From Bacillota bacterium (GTDB taxonomy: Bacteria; Bacillota; Clostridia; Christensenellales; SZUA-584): a stretch of 64,000 bases of DNA. The stretch covers positions 186,001 through 250,000 of the forward strand of contig JAEWRI010000046.1 in assembly GCA_023460085.1 (NCBI GenBank), given 5' to 3'. Positions 40,745 through 49,773 of the stretch are shown one piece after another. Under the pieces are notes generated by a model that saw nothing but the letters and a program-made list of their open reading frames with translations, had not been told where the DNA came from and did no database searches. The translations under genes and the position numbers were made by a program. Each line of letters starts with the position of its first letter. Position 1 is the stretch's first letter.

Positions 40745-41422
40745 ATGATACGAAAAGCATGGGCGGCGACAGCAAGCCTGGCGCTGATCTTGATGATGGC
40801 AGCGGGTTGCCAGTCCAGCGCAGGCAGCACCATCAGTGCCTCCGCCGCGGGAGAAACAACGATATACGGACAGGTCACAGCAATTGACGGCAGCAGCATT
40901 ACGCTCGCTCTGGCCACAGTGTCACAGAATGCTCCTTCCGGCGAAATGCCGTCGGGTGAAATGCCGTCGGGAGATATGCCCGCAATGCCATCGGACGGCT
41001 CAATCCCTTCCGAAGGTGCACAGCCTTCGGGTAGCCAGGATACTGACGCAGTCAGCAGTGCAACGCAGAATACGGAAGGCGAACAGCCCTCTGGCGAGGT
41101 CCCTTCAATGCCTTCAGGCGGACAGGGCGGTCAGCGCGGCGGCGTGGAACTGACTGGAGAAGAACAGACGATCACCATAAGCGACAATACGGCAATCACG
41201 ATACAAAGCAGGGATGGCAGCACGGAAGGCGCGCTTTCTGATATCGAAGTGGGAGATATCCTCTCCGTCACAATGTCTGGTAACAGCGTCACCGCAATCA
41301 CCATCATGCAGCTGGGCGGCGGTATGGCAGGCGGACAGCCAGGCGGCGGCATGGGGGGACCAGACAGCTCAGGTGCGGCTCCTTCCGGTATGGCCTCCCC
41401 GGAAACCAGCAGCGAAGTCTGA
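40745..41422 (+). CDS. Lipoprotein with Pro/Ser/Gly repeats (DUF5666-like)
   Basis: A 225-residue secreted lipoprotein, lipobox MAAGC with Cys22. The folded part starts TTIYGQVTAIDGSSITLAL (about 38-58), is interrupted by a low-complexity region (about 62-135) rich in PSGEMPSG-type repeats, and resumes as EQTITISDNTAITIQSRDG and EVGDILSVTMSGNSVTAI, ending in a Gly/Pro/Ser tail. The two halves together look like a DUF5666-type beta domain with an insertion; this is inferred. ATG after AAGGAGAACAACG. Ends before a bidirectional terminator. Confidence 0.82.
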   Translation: MIRKAWAATASLALILMMAAGCQSSAGSTISASAAGETTIYGQVTAIDGSSITLALATVSQNAPSGEMPSGEMPSGDMPAMPSDGSIPSEGAQPSGSQDTDAVSSATQNTEGEQPSGEVPSMPSGGQGGQRGGVELTGEEQTITISDNTAITIQSRDGSTEGALSDIEVGDILSVTMSGNSVTAITIMQLGGGMAGGQPGGGMGGPDSSGAAPSGMASPETSSEV

Positions 41423-41492
41423 CGCATTGAACACAATAGGGTGGCCAGCGCATGCTATGCCTGCGCCATAGCCATCCTTCAATACCTCCTTA

Positions 41493-41527
41493 ACAACAAA
41501 AACCGGCACCAAGCCGGCTTTTGTTGT
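41493..41527. terminator. Bidirectional terminator
   Basis: ACAACAAAAACCGGC and GCCGGCTTTTGTTGT pair over 15 bp with one mismatch and a 5-nt loop; A-rich on the left and T-rich on the right, between converging genes. Confidence 0.88.
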
Positions 41528-41535
41528 ATATACGA

Positions 41536-42123
41536 TTATATGCTTTGATTGAAGCGGTGTATCCGCCATTCTCCGCCAGTGTATTCCACCATGGTAATGC
41601 CTCCCATGGTGGTAATAAACTTATACCGCATCCATACCGGCAGGCCAAGGATATTGCACAGCAGAACACGGATAAACCCGTCGTGGCTGACAACAAGCAC
41701 ATCCTCCGCTTCCTGCCGCATGTCGTCTAAAAAGAGGTTCTGCCTCGCGATGACATCCGCGCCGCTTTCACCGCCCGGAAAACGAAGGTCGTGCGTATGC
41801 GCGACGAACTCCCGCCAAAAATCCGGATAGGCTGTCCTGGCCTCCTCCTCGCTCAAGCGATGGAACTCGCCGCCGTTGATCTCGTTTACGCGCTTGTCTA
41901 CGGTAACGGGCAGGCGCTTCATGCGCGCCGCGGGCGCGGCGGTCTGCTGCGTTCGCACGTATTCACTGGCGAAAATCTTCGCGATGGGAATATCGCGGAA
42001 GTGCGCCGCGATGCGCTCCGCATCCTCAAGCCCCTTCTCGTTCAAGGGGTCGTCGGCGATCCGCAGCGTCTCATTGTAGTAATCCCCGATTGCTTTATGT
42101 CCATGCCGCGCAAAGTAAATCAT
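41536..42123 (-). CDS. Histidine phosphatase superfamily protein
   Basis: A 195-residue phosphatase of the phosphoglycerate-mutase-like group. The phosphohistidine motif is ARHGH near residue 5; DDPLNEKGLEDAERIA, FASEYVRTQQTA (Arg near 58) and LVVSHDGFIR (second His near 144) complete the active site. Substrate unknown. ATG 10 nt after the BipA stop, with GAGGAAAAT reaching into the BipA gene end, so the two are coupled. Confidence 0.9.
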   Translation of the reverse strand: MIYFARHGHKAIGDYYNETLRIADDPLNEKGLEDAERIAAHFRDIPIAKIFASEYVRTQQTAAPAARMKRLPVTVDKRVNEINGGEFHRLSEEEARTAYPDFWREFVAHTHDLRFPGGESGADVIARQNLFLDDMRQEAEDVLVVSHDGFIRVLLCNILGLPVWMRYKFITTMGGITMVEYTGGEWRIHRFNQSI

Positions 42124-42133
42124 ACGATTTTCC

Positions 42134-43945
42134 TCAGCCCCGGTTGGCTGCCCTCGCCCGATCGCCTTTGCCGAGTATGGCCTTGCGCAGCCGGATGCTG
42201 ACAGGCGTCACCTCCACCAGTTCGTCGTCCGCGATGAACTCCAGAGACTGCTCCAGGCTGAGTATCGTCGCAGGTGTCAGACGCAGCGCCTCATCGCTGC
42301 CCGACGCGCGCATGTTGGTGAGCTGCTTCTTGCGGCACACATTGACGACAATGTCGTCCTGCCGCGCGTTCTCGCCTACGATCATCCCCTCGTACACCGC
42401 CATGCCCGGCCCGACAAACAGCCGACCGCGCTCCTGCGCACCGTAAAGGCCGTAGGCCGTGGTCTCTCCCGTCTCATGCACCACCAGGGAACCGCGGGAA
42501 CGCTCCGGAATCTCGCCCGCCCAGGGCTCGTAGCCGCTGAAGATATGGTTCATTACGCCGTTGCCGCGTGTATCGGTCATAAATTCGTTGCGGTAGCCGA
42601 TAAGACCGCGCGCCGGAATCTTAAACTCCAGCCGCGTGCTACCCGCCTCGCTGCCCATGTTCACCATCACCGCTTTGCGCACGGCGATTTTATCCATCAC
42701 CACGCCCGCATACTCTGCGGGAACGTCGATCATCAGCAGCTCGTAAGGCTCCATCGTTACGCCGTTTTCTTCCTTCGTGATGACCCTCGGGCGCGACACG
42801 GAGAACTCATAGCCTTCGCGCCTCATGGTTTCAATGAGTATGGAAAGATGCAGCTCGCCGCGGCCCGATACCTTGAACGTGTCGGTGCTATCCGTCTCCT
42901 CCACCCGCAGGCTGACGTTGGTCTCCAGCTCCTTCATCAGCCGGTCGCGCAGGTTGCGCGAGGTGACATACTTGCCCTCGCGCCCGGCGAACAGGCTATT
43001 GTTGACGATAAAGTTCATGGACACGGTAGGCTCGTCGATCTTGACGAACGGCATGGGCTCCACGTGCTCCGGATCGCACACCGTCTCTCCGATGCCCACG
43101 TCCGGCAGCCCCGCGATGGCAATGATGTCGCCGAAGTTACCCATCTCCGTCTCGATGCGTTTTAACCCCTTGAACGTAAACAGCTTGGTAATCTTCACGT
43201 TTTCAGACTTGCCTGCTTCGCTGCACAGCACAGCGGGCATGCCGCGCTTCACGCTGCCGCGCTCCACACGGCCGATGGCAATGCGCCCCAGATATTCGTC
43301 GTAGTCCACGTTCGATACGAGAAACTGCAGCGGGCCTTCCATGTCACCTTCCGGCGCCGGAATGTATTCCAGTATCGCGTCGAACAGTGCAAACACGTCG
43401 CTTTCCTGTCCGTCGGGCCGCATAGACGCCGTGCCTTCCTTGGCAGAAGCGTATACCACGGGAAACTCCAGCTGGTCCTCATCCGCGCCCAGCTCTATGA
43501 ACAGGTCGATGATGCCGTCCAGCACGGCTTCGGGCCGCGCGCCCGGCCTGTCCACCTTGTTGATCACCGCCATGACGTGCTTTTTGAGCCCCAGCGCCTT
43601 GCGCAGCACAAAGCGCGTCTGCGGCATGCAGCCCTCAAACGCGTCCACGAGCAGCAACACGCCGTCCACCATGGTCAGCACGCGCTCCACCTCGCCGCCG
43701 AAATCCGCGTGACCCGGCGTATCGACGATGTTTATTTTTACTCCCTTGTATTCCACTGCCGTATTCTTCGCCAGTATCGTGATGCCGCGCTCCTGTTCCA
43801 GATCCTCGCTGTCCATCACGCGCTCGCGTACCGCCTCATTGGCGCGGAATATGCCTGTCTGACGCAGCATCTGATCGACCAGCGTGGTTTTGCCGTGGTC
43901 CACGTGCGCCACGATGGCGATGTTGCGTATGTTTTGCTGTTGCAT
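42134..43945 (-). CDS. typA: Ribosome-associated GTPase BipA/TypA
   Basis: A 603-residue translational GTPase acting on the ribosome, linked to stress and low-temperature growth. G1 AHVDHGKTT near residue 14, G2/G3 region GITILAKN and DTPGHADFGG, G4 NKVDRPGARP, followed by the EF-G-like domains and the TypA C-terminus with RGLIGYRNEFMTDTRGNGVMN. Complete length. A well-formed promoter (43983-44011) lies upstream, and a phosphatase gene follows. Confidence 0.97.
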   Translation of the reverse strand: MQQQNIRNIAIVAHVDHGKTTLVDQMLRQTGIFRANEAVRERVMDSEDLEQERGITILAKNTAVEYKGVKINIVDTPGHADFGGEVERVLTMVDGVLLLVDAFEGCMPQTRFVLRKALGLKKHVMAVINKVDRPGARPEAVLDGIIDLFIELGADEDQLEFPVVYASAKEGTASMRPDGQESDVFALFDAILEYIPAPEGDMEGPLQFLVSNVDYDEYLGRIAIGRVERGSVKRGMPAVLCSEAGKSENVKITKLFTFKGLKRIETEMGNFGDIIAIAGLPDVGIGETVCDPEHVEPMPFVKIDEPTVSMNFIVNNSLFAGREGKYVTSRNLRDRLMKELETNVSLRVEETDSTDTFKVSGRGELHLSILIETMRREGYEFSVSRPRVITKEENGVTMEPYELLMIDVPAEYAGVVMDKIAVRKAVMVNMGSEAGSTRLEFKIPARGLIGYRNEFMTDTRGNGVMNHIFSGYEPWAGEIPERSRGSLVVHETGETTAYGLYGAQERGRLFVGPGMAVYEGMIVGENARQDDIVVNVCRKKQLTNMRASGSDEALRLTPATILSLEQSLEFIADDELVEVTPVSIRLRKAILGKGDRARAANRG

Positions 43946-43982
43946 AAAAATCCCCGGTCTCCTTCCAAAATAGCCGAAGATG

Positions 43983-44011
43983 ATTATATGCTTTTGGCGA
44001 AGTGATTACAA
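43983..44011 (-). promoter_or_regulatory. Promoter of the BipA gene
   Basis: On the minus strand TTGTAA (44006-44011), 17-nt spacer, TATAAT (43983-43988), 38 nt before the ATG. Confidence 0.7.
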
Positions 44012-44036
44012 GCATTTTTCTGTAAACCCTGATGGA

Positions 44037-45548
44037 TTACAGAGCATAAAACAACACCGATGCGGCGCAGAACAGCGCAATGAGTAAGCAGCCCGCCCAA
44101 TAAATGACGTTCGCGGCCGCTTTGCGCTTTGCGCGGAGGGCATCCAGCGCGATGCCAAGGTACAGCGCACCGGTAACGGCAGCGGGCATGATATAACGAA
44201 AATCCATGGTGCAGCCGAAGGGATAGCGGATATTGAATATGAGAAAAGCGCCCATCTGCACCAACCAAATCCACAGCAGCCCCCAGCGCGCAAAGCCTTC
44301 CGCCTCGCGGCAGCGCGTCAGCACATACACCATGGCCGCCAGCGACGCAAGTATCAGCGCGAGATTCAGTATTACCAGCGCGGCGGCAGCCCAGTCGTTA
44401 CCCTGGAACGAGAACTCGCCGAAGAGCGAGCTCTTGAGCACATAGAGCCAGATATTACAATCCTCCCCCGACGAACAGTACAACGGATGAAAAAGCTGTT
44501 CCAGCGGAAACGACAGAAAGCGGCTGACAGCGGATTGATCCCCGCAGTACAGCCACGAGTTGTCGGCAAAACGCACCACGTAACCGAAGGGCTGACCGAA
44601 CAGCACGTAGTTGCGCACGGAATACCAGAGGCCCAGCGGCGCGCACACCGCGGCAAACGCTGCGAACTGGCCGATCAGTTTTTTCGTACGCCGTTCGCGC
44701 CAGCCTTTAATCAGCACGGCAAGAAATACCGGCGCGGTAAACAACGCCGCGAGGCCGCCCGAGAGCTTGGTCATCATTGAAAGTCCGATGGACAGCGCAA
44801 TGAGCAGCATGTGCTTCATGCCGGGCGCACGGTACCAGCGCACCGTGTACAGCACGGATACCATGAAGAAAAACACCGTCAGCGCGTCGTTGTTGACGCG
44901 CGCCGACAGCTGGTAGAACGCCGGATGAAACGCCAGCACCGCAATCGCTGCGGTACGGGCGCGGCGCGGCATTCCCAGTTCCCCGCAGAGGCTGCGGCAT
45001 ACCCACAGCAGTGCGCATGACGCGAAGCACGGCACTATCTTCGCAGCCTCGAACACCGCTATCAGCTCACGTTGCGGCTGAAAAAGCGCGAACACCCTGA
45101 CGACGAGTGCCTGCACGAAATGCTGGAAAGGCGGATGATAGAACTGGTAGTCATAGCTTGCGGGCAGCGCGCCCTGGGAATACAGGCGATACATATACGC
45201 AAAATGCCCGCTGCCCTCCAGCGTCGAAACGTCATAGTCGCGAACCGCAAAGGGCGTATAGAGCATGTAACCCACGCGCATGATGATGCCCGCGATAATC
45301 AGCACGGTGACGACGGTCTCCGCGCTGATCCCGTTCCTTTTCGGAATGCGTTTTATCAGCAGGAAGGCGAAACACAGCCCCGCGCCGGAAAGCATGACCG
45401 CCCTCACAGCGCGCTCGTCCGCGTCCAGCACAAGCGCAAACAGAATATAGCTGATGACGATGGTGATAGCGGTAATCAGATATGGGCGCATGCCCATGAA
45501 AAAGCCTGAGGCTGCGGATGCCTTGTTGATGTCATTCCCTTTTTGCAT
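44037..45548 (-). CDS. Polytopic membrane glycosyltransferase (GT39/ArnT-like)
   Basis: A 503-residue protein with about eleven hydrophobic spans. The first loop has VRDYDVSTLEGSGHFAYMY followed by YDYQFYHPPFQHFVQAL, a pattern of lipid-linked sugar transferases (GT-C fold) in which the loop Asp residues are catalytic. The rest is membrane spans with a loop containing YCGDQSAVSRFLSFPLEQLF. It is a close paralogue of the next gene upstream over its whole length. Fourth gene of the surface-glycan operon. The sugar and acceptor are unknown. Confidence 0.82.
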   Translation of the reverse strand: MQKGNDINKASAASGFFMGMRPYLITAITIVISYILFALVLDADERAVRAVMLSGAGLCFAFLLIKRIPKRNGISAETVVTVLIIAGIIMRVGYMLYTPFAVRDYDVSTLEGSGHFAYMYRLYSQGALPASYDYQFYHPPFQHFVQALVVRVFALFQPQRELIAVFEAAKIVPCFASCALLWVCRSLCGELGMPRRARTAAIAVLAFHPAFYQLSARVNNDALTVFFFMVSVLYTVRWYRAPGMKHMLLIALSIGLSMMTKLSGGLAALFTAPVFLAVLIKGWRERRTKKLIGQFAAFAAVCAPLGLWYSVRNYVLFGQPFGYVVRFADNSWLYCGDQSAVSRFLSFPLEQLFHPLYCSSGEDCNIWLYVLKSSLFGEFSFQGNDWAAAALVILNLALILASLAAMVYVLTRCREAEGFARWGLLWIWLVQMGAFLIFNIRYPFGCTMDFRYIMPAAVTGALYLGIALDALRAKRKAAANVIYWAGCLLIALFCAASVLFYAL

Positions 45549-45587
45549 GTCATCCTGTCTGAGTCTGAAGAACCCTTGAGCCTGCGG

Positions 45588-47081
45588 CTATGCCGCGTAA
45601 AACAGCGCGGACGCGATACCAAAAAGCGCTATCGCCGCCACGCCGACATAGAAAAGCGCATTCGCCCAGGCGTTGTTCTTTGCCTTGATGCGATCCAGCG
45701 CAATGCCGAGGAAAAGCGCGCCAACGATGGCCGTGGGTACGATGTAGCGGTAGTCCATCGTGCAGCCATACGGAAAACGCACATTAAATACGACGAACGA
45801 GAGCATCTGCGTCAGCCAGATCCAGAAAAGTCCCCAGCGTGCAAACCCATTTACTTCTCGCCCGCGCACCATGACGTAGATCATCGCCACCAGCGACAGC
45901 AGTATGAGCGCAAAGTTTGCGATGATCAGCAGCGCCGCGAAGCCCTCCGGCGCGTCGAAGCCAAACTCCCCGAATACGGAGCACTTGACGGTATACAGCC
46001 ACAGGTTGTAATCGCCATACGGCTGGCAGTAAAGCGGATTCGTCAGCTGATCCAGCGGAAACGAGAAGAAGCGCTCCGTAAATGTCCGGGTGCCGCAATA
46101 CAGCTTGGACTCCGTGGAGATGGTGAACACATGCCCGAACGCCTGATCGAACTTCAGGTAGTTGCGCACCGGATACCAAAGACCCAGCGGCGCGCACACG
46201 CCGAGGAACGCCGCAAACTGGCCGAAGATGCGGCCTGCCCGGCCCTCCCTGAAGGATTTGACGAACACCGCCAAGAACACGGGCGCGGTAAACAGCGCCA
46301 CTGCCGCTGCCGAGAGCTTAGTCATCATGCCAAGGCCGATGGCCAGCGCTATAAGCAGTATGTTCTTCATCGTGGGCGCGTAATACCAGCGGATGGTATA
46401 CAGCACCGCCACCATAAACAGAAAGAGCATCACCGGGTCATTATTGACGCTGGCGGAGAAGATGAAGAATGTCGGCTGAAACGCCAGCACGGCAACGGAC
46501 AGCGCCGTGGCGCGCGGCGAGAGGTTCATGGTGCGGGCGAGGCTGCGCACCACCCACAGCAGTGCGCACATGGCGAAGCACGGGACCAGCTTCGCGGCCT
46601 CAAACAGCGAAGTAAGCTCCGCGCCGGGGCGGAACCACGAGAATACTTTGACGACCAATGCCTGCAAGATATGCTCGAAGGGCGGGTGATAGAATTGATA
46701 CTCGTTGGTCTGCGGCAGTGTGCCAGAGGAAAACAGCTTATACATGTAGGCAAAATGACCGGTGCTGTCATACGCGCCGATGTCGTGGCCTCGCATCCCG
46801 AACGGTGTATAGAGCATGTAGCCCACGCGCATCACAATGCCCGCCGCAATCAGCGCCACGATCAGCGCCTCGGTGCGGGAGGAACACTTCTTCGACAAAC
46901 AGCGCAGCAGCAGCCAGAAGCCGCAGCCGGCGAGACCCAGCCACATCAGTGCGCGGGCTGCTGCTTCGGTTCCGTCCAGCACTTCGTACAGCGCATAGGC
47001 CGCCGCGATGACCGCAGCGGTAAGAATGTACGGGCGAAAACCCGTCCAAAGCGCTTTACTGTTTATCGTGCTTCTGTTCAT
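45588..47081 (-). CDS. Polytopic membrane glycosyltransferase, tandem paralogue
   Basis: A 497-residue GT-C type membrane protein sharing the order RVGYMLYTPFG, GHFAYMYKLF, YQFYHPPFEHILQALVVKVF and FRYIM-like DYRYIVPTA with the downstream gene, clearly a tandem duplicate that has diverged. Its ATG lies 26 nt before the stop of the flavoprotein gene, in another frame. Paired GT-C enzymes in one operon often add different sugars or act on different acceptors. Confidence 0.82.
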   Translation of the reverse strand: MNRSTINSKALWTGFRPYILTAAVIAAAYALYEVLDGTEAAARALMWLGLAGCGFWLLLRCLSKKCSSRTEALIVALIAAGIVMRVGYMLYTPFGMRGHDIGAYDSTGHFAYMYKLFSSGTLPQTNEYQFYHPPFEHILQALVVKVFSWFRPGAELTSLFEAAKLVPCFAMCALLWVVRSLARTMNLSPRATALSVAVLAFQPTFFIFSASVNNDPVMLFLFMVAVLYTIRWYYAPTMKNILLIALAIGLGMMTKLSAAAVALFTAPVFLAVFVKSFREGRAGRIFGQFAAFLGVCAPLGLWYPVRNYLKFDQAFGHVFTISTESKLYCGTRTFTERFFSFPLDQLTNPLYCQPYGDYNLWLYTVKCSVFGEFGFDAPEGFAALLIIANFALILLSLVAMIYVMVRGREVNGFARWGLFWIWLTQMLSFVVFNVRFPYGCTMDYRYIVPTAIVGALFLGIALDRIKAKNNAWANALFYVGVAAIALFGIASALFYAA

Positions 47082-48615
47082 GGTACTCTTCTTCCGTGTT
47101 CACACCCCATACCGCCGATTTGTCCGCGGAACCCGCGGCAAACAGCCTCGCGGCCTCCATCGCGGTCATCATGGAGTGATCCATGTTGTTGTAGCGGTGC
47201 TGGCCATTGCGCCCGATGCAGTATAGATTGTCGAAGCTGTCGAGGCAGGAACGCACCGCGTCAAACTGCTTGTACGAGCCGAAGTACGCGGGGTACGCCT
47301 TTTTCACGCGGATATGCGTGGCGTCCAGCACGTCTTCCTTGTCGATGATGTCGATCTTCGCCAGCTCGTCCGTCGCGAAGCGGATGAAGTCCTCCGAAGG
47401 CATGTCCCACATGGCGTCGCCCTCCGTGCAAAAATACTCCAGCCCTATCCAGACGGTGTGCTCCAAGTCGTCCACCATGTAGGGCGACCAGTTATTGAAG
47501 ATTTGCAGGCGGCCTATTTTGACATCGCGCTCCTGAATGTAAATCCAGCAGTCCGGCACGATTCCGCCCACGGTTTTAAGCTTGGTCTGGTTCTTGATCT
47601 TCAGCTTTTTCAGCAGCAGACCTACGGTGATAAAATCGCGGTAAGGCAGCCCGGACGCGACAGTGCGCACGTCCGCAGGCACCGCTTCGCCCAGTGCCTC
47701 CACAAGGTCCTTCACGGGCATGCTGGAAAATACGCCGTCGCCCTCATATCCCTTTTCCTCACCGTTCTCCTGCACGCACACAGACTTTACGTGACCGTCC
47801 GCGGCGTCCACGCCGGTTACGCGGGCGTTCATGTGCAGCTCGCCGCCCATCTCCACCACGCGCTGCGCCATCAGCTCCCAGTACTGCCCTGGCCCTTTTT
47901 TGGGGTAGACGTATTGCTCTATGAGCGAGGTCTCCTGCTTTTTGGCGTCCTTCCGGAAAGGCTTTGCCAGCACCGAAAGCACCGCCTTCATCAGCGAGAG
48001 GCCCTTGACGCGCTGCGCGCCCCAGTCGGGAGAAATCTGGCTGGGATGCACGCCCCACAGCTTCTCGGTATAGTCCTCGAAAAACATTTCGTAGAGCGGC
48101 TTTCCGAAGCGGTTGATATAGAAATCCTCCAGCGATTTTTCCTCGCGCTTGAAAACGGCGGCACGAATGTACCCAAAGCCCGCCTTGATGGTGCGCGCGA
48201 GGCCCATGTTGGCAAATGTCTGCAGCTTTAAAGAGATGGGATAGTCGAAGAATTTGCGCAGATAGAATATGCGCGACACGCGGCCGCGCACGAGCATCAC
48301 GTTGTCTTCCTTCTCAGGGTCAGGCCCTCCCGGCACCAGCGGCTTCTCACGGTCCAACAGGATGTCGTCTTTGGAGGGCGCGCCCTGCGCGGGCATCAGC
48401 TCCTGCCACAGCGCCGTAACCTGTTCGCTTTTGGAGAAGAAGCGATGTCCGCCGATATCCATGCGGTTGTTCTTGTACACCGCCGTACGCGATATACCGC
48501 CGATGAATTCGCTCTCCTCGAAGATGACGGGAAGTATGTCGGTTTCCTTGAGCAGCGTGTAAGCGGCTGTCAGGCCCGCGGGTCCGGCTCCGATGATGAT
48601 GGCTGTTTTTCGCAT
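47056..48615 (-). CDS. NAD(P)/FAD flavoprotein, UDP-galactopyranose mutase-like
   Basis: A 519-residue flavoprotein. The N-terminal IIIGAGPAGLTAAYTLLKET is an FAD-binding Rossmann motif; GGISRTAVYKNNRMDIGGHR follows near 40, and GRNGQHRYNNMDHSMMTAMEAA near 470 is the terminal FAD-contact motif of the amine-oxidase/UGM branch. Proteins of this branch sit in polysaccharide clusters and may act on nucleotide sugars or lipid carriers; a true UDP-galactopyranose mutase is about 370 residues, so the exact reaction is open. Overlaps the GtrA gene by 46 nt and the next gene by 26 nt. Confidence 0.83.
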   Translation of the reverse strand: MRKTAIIIGAGPAGLTAAYTLLKETDILPVIFEESEFIGGISRTAVYKNNRMDIGGHRFFSKSEQVTALWQELMPAQGAPSKDDILLDREKPLVPGGPDPEKEDNVMLVRGRVSRIFYLRKFFDYPISLKLQTFANMGLARTIKAGFGYIRAAVFKREEKSLEDFYINRFGKPLYEMFFEDYTEKLWGVHPSQISPDWGAQRVKGLSLMKAVLSVLAKPFRKDAKKQETSLIEQYVYPKKGPGQYWELMAQRVVEMGGELHMNARVTGVDAADGHVKSVCVQENGEEKGYEGDGVFSSMPVKDLVEALGEAVPADVRTVASGLPYRDFITVGLLLKKLKIKNQTKLKTVGGIVPDCWIYIQERDVKIGRLQIFNNWSPYMVDDLEHTVWIGLEYFCTEGDAMWDMPSEDFIRFATDELAKIDIIDKEDVLDATHIRVKKAYPAYFGSYKQFDAVRSCLDSFDNLYCIGRNGQHRYNNMDHSMMTAMEAARLFAAGSADKSAVWGVNTEEEYHEQKHDKQ

Positions 48616-49124
48616 GTCTTGTCGTCCTTAAATATCAAAATCTTACGGGCAACGTAGTTCCAGATCAGCACGACGCCCGCGACGAATATCTTGACCAGCA
48701 TGTAATAGTCCTTGCCCACCCAGCGTGTGCCCAATTCCATGCCGACCTCAGTCAGCAGCAGCCCGATGACGCCTATCACCGTGAATATGATGAAGGCGCC
48801 CACCGTCTTGCCTTTGTTCTGCTGCTGGGCGCTTCTGAACACCCAGAGCAGCGAAAAAATGTAGTTAAAAACGAGTCCGAGTATAAAGCCCGCAGCCGTA
48901 GCCGCGATCAGCCGCCAATCTCCAATGACAATAGAACCCGCAGCCGTGGGGATGGCGAGCTGCCGCCCCTCCAGGCCTGTAAATACATATTGAAAGGTAA
49001 GGAACAGCGTACCCCAATCGACCAGAAACGACGCGCCTCCGACGACGAGGTAGCGGGCAAACTCCTTCACAAGCGATGTCAGCTTGTCCTTATCCAGCTT
49101 CAACCGAAAACGCTCCTTATTCAT
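48570..49124 (-). CDS. GtrA-family membrane protein
   Basis: A 184-residue protein with four membrane spans, typical of GtrA, which helps move or present lipid-linked sugars: FARYLVVGGASFLVDWGTLF near 20, AATAAGFILGLVFNYIFSLLWVF near 75 and a closing WNYVARKILIF. ATG at 49124; a longer frame to 49247 crosses the promoter and is rejected. First gene of the surface-glycan operon. Its stop lies 46 nt inside the flavoprotein gene. Confidence 0.86.
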   Translation of the reverse strand: MNKERFRLKLDKDKLTSLVKEFARYLVVGGASFLVDWGTLFLTFQYVFTGLEGRQLAIPTAAGSIVIGDWRLIAATAAGFILGLVFNYIFSLLWVFRSAQQQNKGKTVGAFIIFTVIGVIGLLLTEVGMELGTRWVGKDYYMLVKIFVAGVVLIWNYVARKILIFKDDKTCEKQPSSSEPDPRA

Positions 49125-49134
49125 TCGTGATGAC

Positions 49135-49160
49135 GCGGCATATGCCGCATGAGCATTATA
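49135..49160 (-). promoter_or_regulatory. Extended -10 promoter with perfect palindrome
   Basis: On the minus strand TG-C-TATAAT (49155-49160 is the hexamer) precedes a perfect 14-bp palindrome GCGGCATATGCCGC (49135-49148) at the predicted start site. With no loop it is more likely a protein-binding site than a hairpin. Confidence 0.55.
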
Positions 49161-49227
49161 GCAAACCCCAAGGGTAAATGCCACCTTTCGGAGTGACATT
49201 CTCAGAAATTTCACGGAATATGGAAAC

Positions 49228-49728
49228 TTACCGCCGGATGCCCTCAATGTGGAGGAATCGCAGCTTCAGGTATTCGTACGTCGAGAGCGGCCGGTCGAGG
49301 CTGTCGTAGGTGTGCGTGCAGACAAGGATGTCCTCAAGGCCGCCGCGCTTGCCCGCCTCCACGACGACCTGCGTATGCGAGAACCGCGCAGAGGTGCCCG
49401 CGAACTGCGAGATATCGCCCGGCTGCACGTCCGCAATGCCCACCTCGTGCGCGACGGGGCCGGGGCCTCCCGCCTTGCGTGTCAGAAAGTTGTAAAGGTA
49501 TTCCACGCCCGTCCATGAGGGTGAGTGATCGTTGGCGCTGTTGTAATACCAGCCGAATGTGGGCGTATGGTTCATCACGCCGCCGCCCGCCAAAACGCAC
49601 TGCGACGCGAAATTCGTGCAGTCCCCGCCCAGCGGATCATAGTTGTAGTATTTCGGGTTGCGCGAGAGCGCCCATTTGCGCGCATACTCCACAGCGGCTG
49701 CGCGATCATAGGGCAACAACAGCGGCAT
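49228..49728 (-). CDS. Amidase_6-type cysteine amidase-domain protein
   Basis: A 166-residue protein matching the putative amidase domain: YDRAAAVEYARKWALSRNPK, then GGDCTNFASQCVLAGG with the candidate nucleophile Cys, and FSHTQVVVEA with the candidate His. Family members are usually secreted and act on cell-wall peptides, but this one has no signal peptide and starts directly at the domain. ATG after GGGGG. It lies 45 nt downstream of the MocR gene. Confidence 0.86.
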   Translation of the reverse strand: MPLLLPYDRAAAVEYARKWALSRNPKYYNYDPLGGDCTNFASQCVLAGGGVMNHTPTFGWYYNSANDHSPSWTGVEYLYNFLTRKAGGPGPVAHEVGIADVQPGDISQFAGTSARFSHTQVVVEAGKRGGLEDILVCTHTYDSLDRPLSTYEYLKLRFLHIEGIRR

Positions 49729-49773
49729 ACATTCACCCCCGCTTTCAGCATATGCGAAAGTGATACCGCATGG

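Noticed and set aside
45543..47348. A 601-codon plus-strand frame over the membrane glycosyltransferase
   Set aside because: Antisense shadow; composition is Arg/His/Gln-rich, while the opposite strand encodes a coherent multi-span protein.
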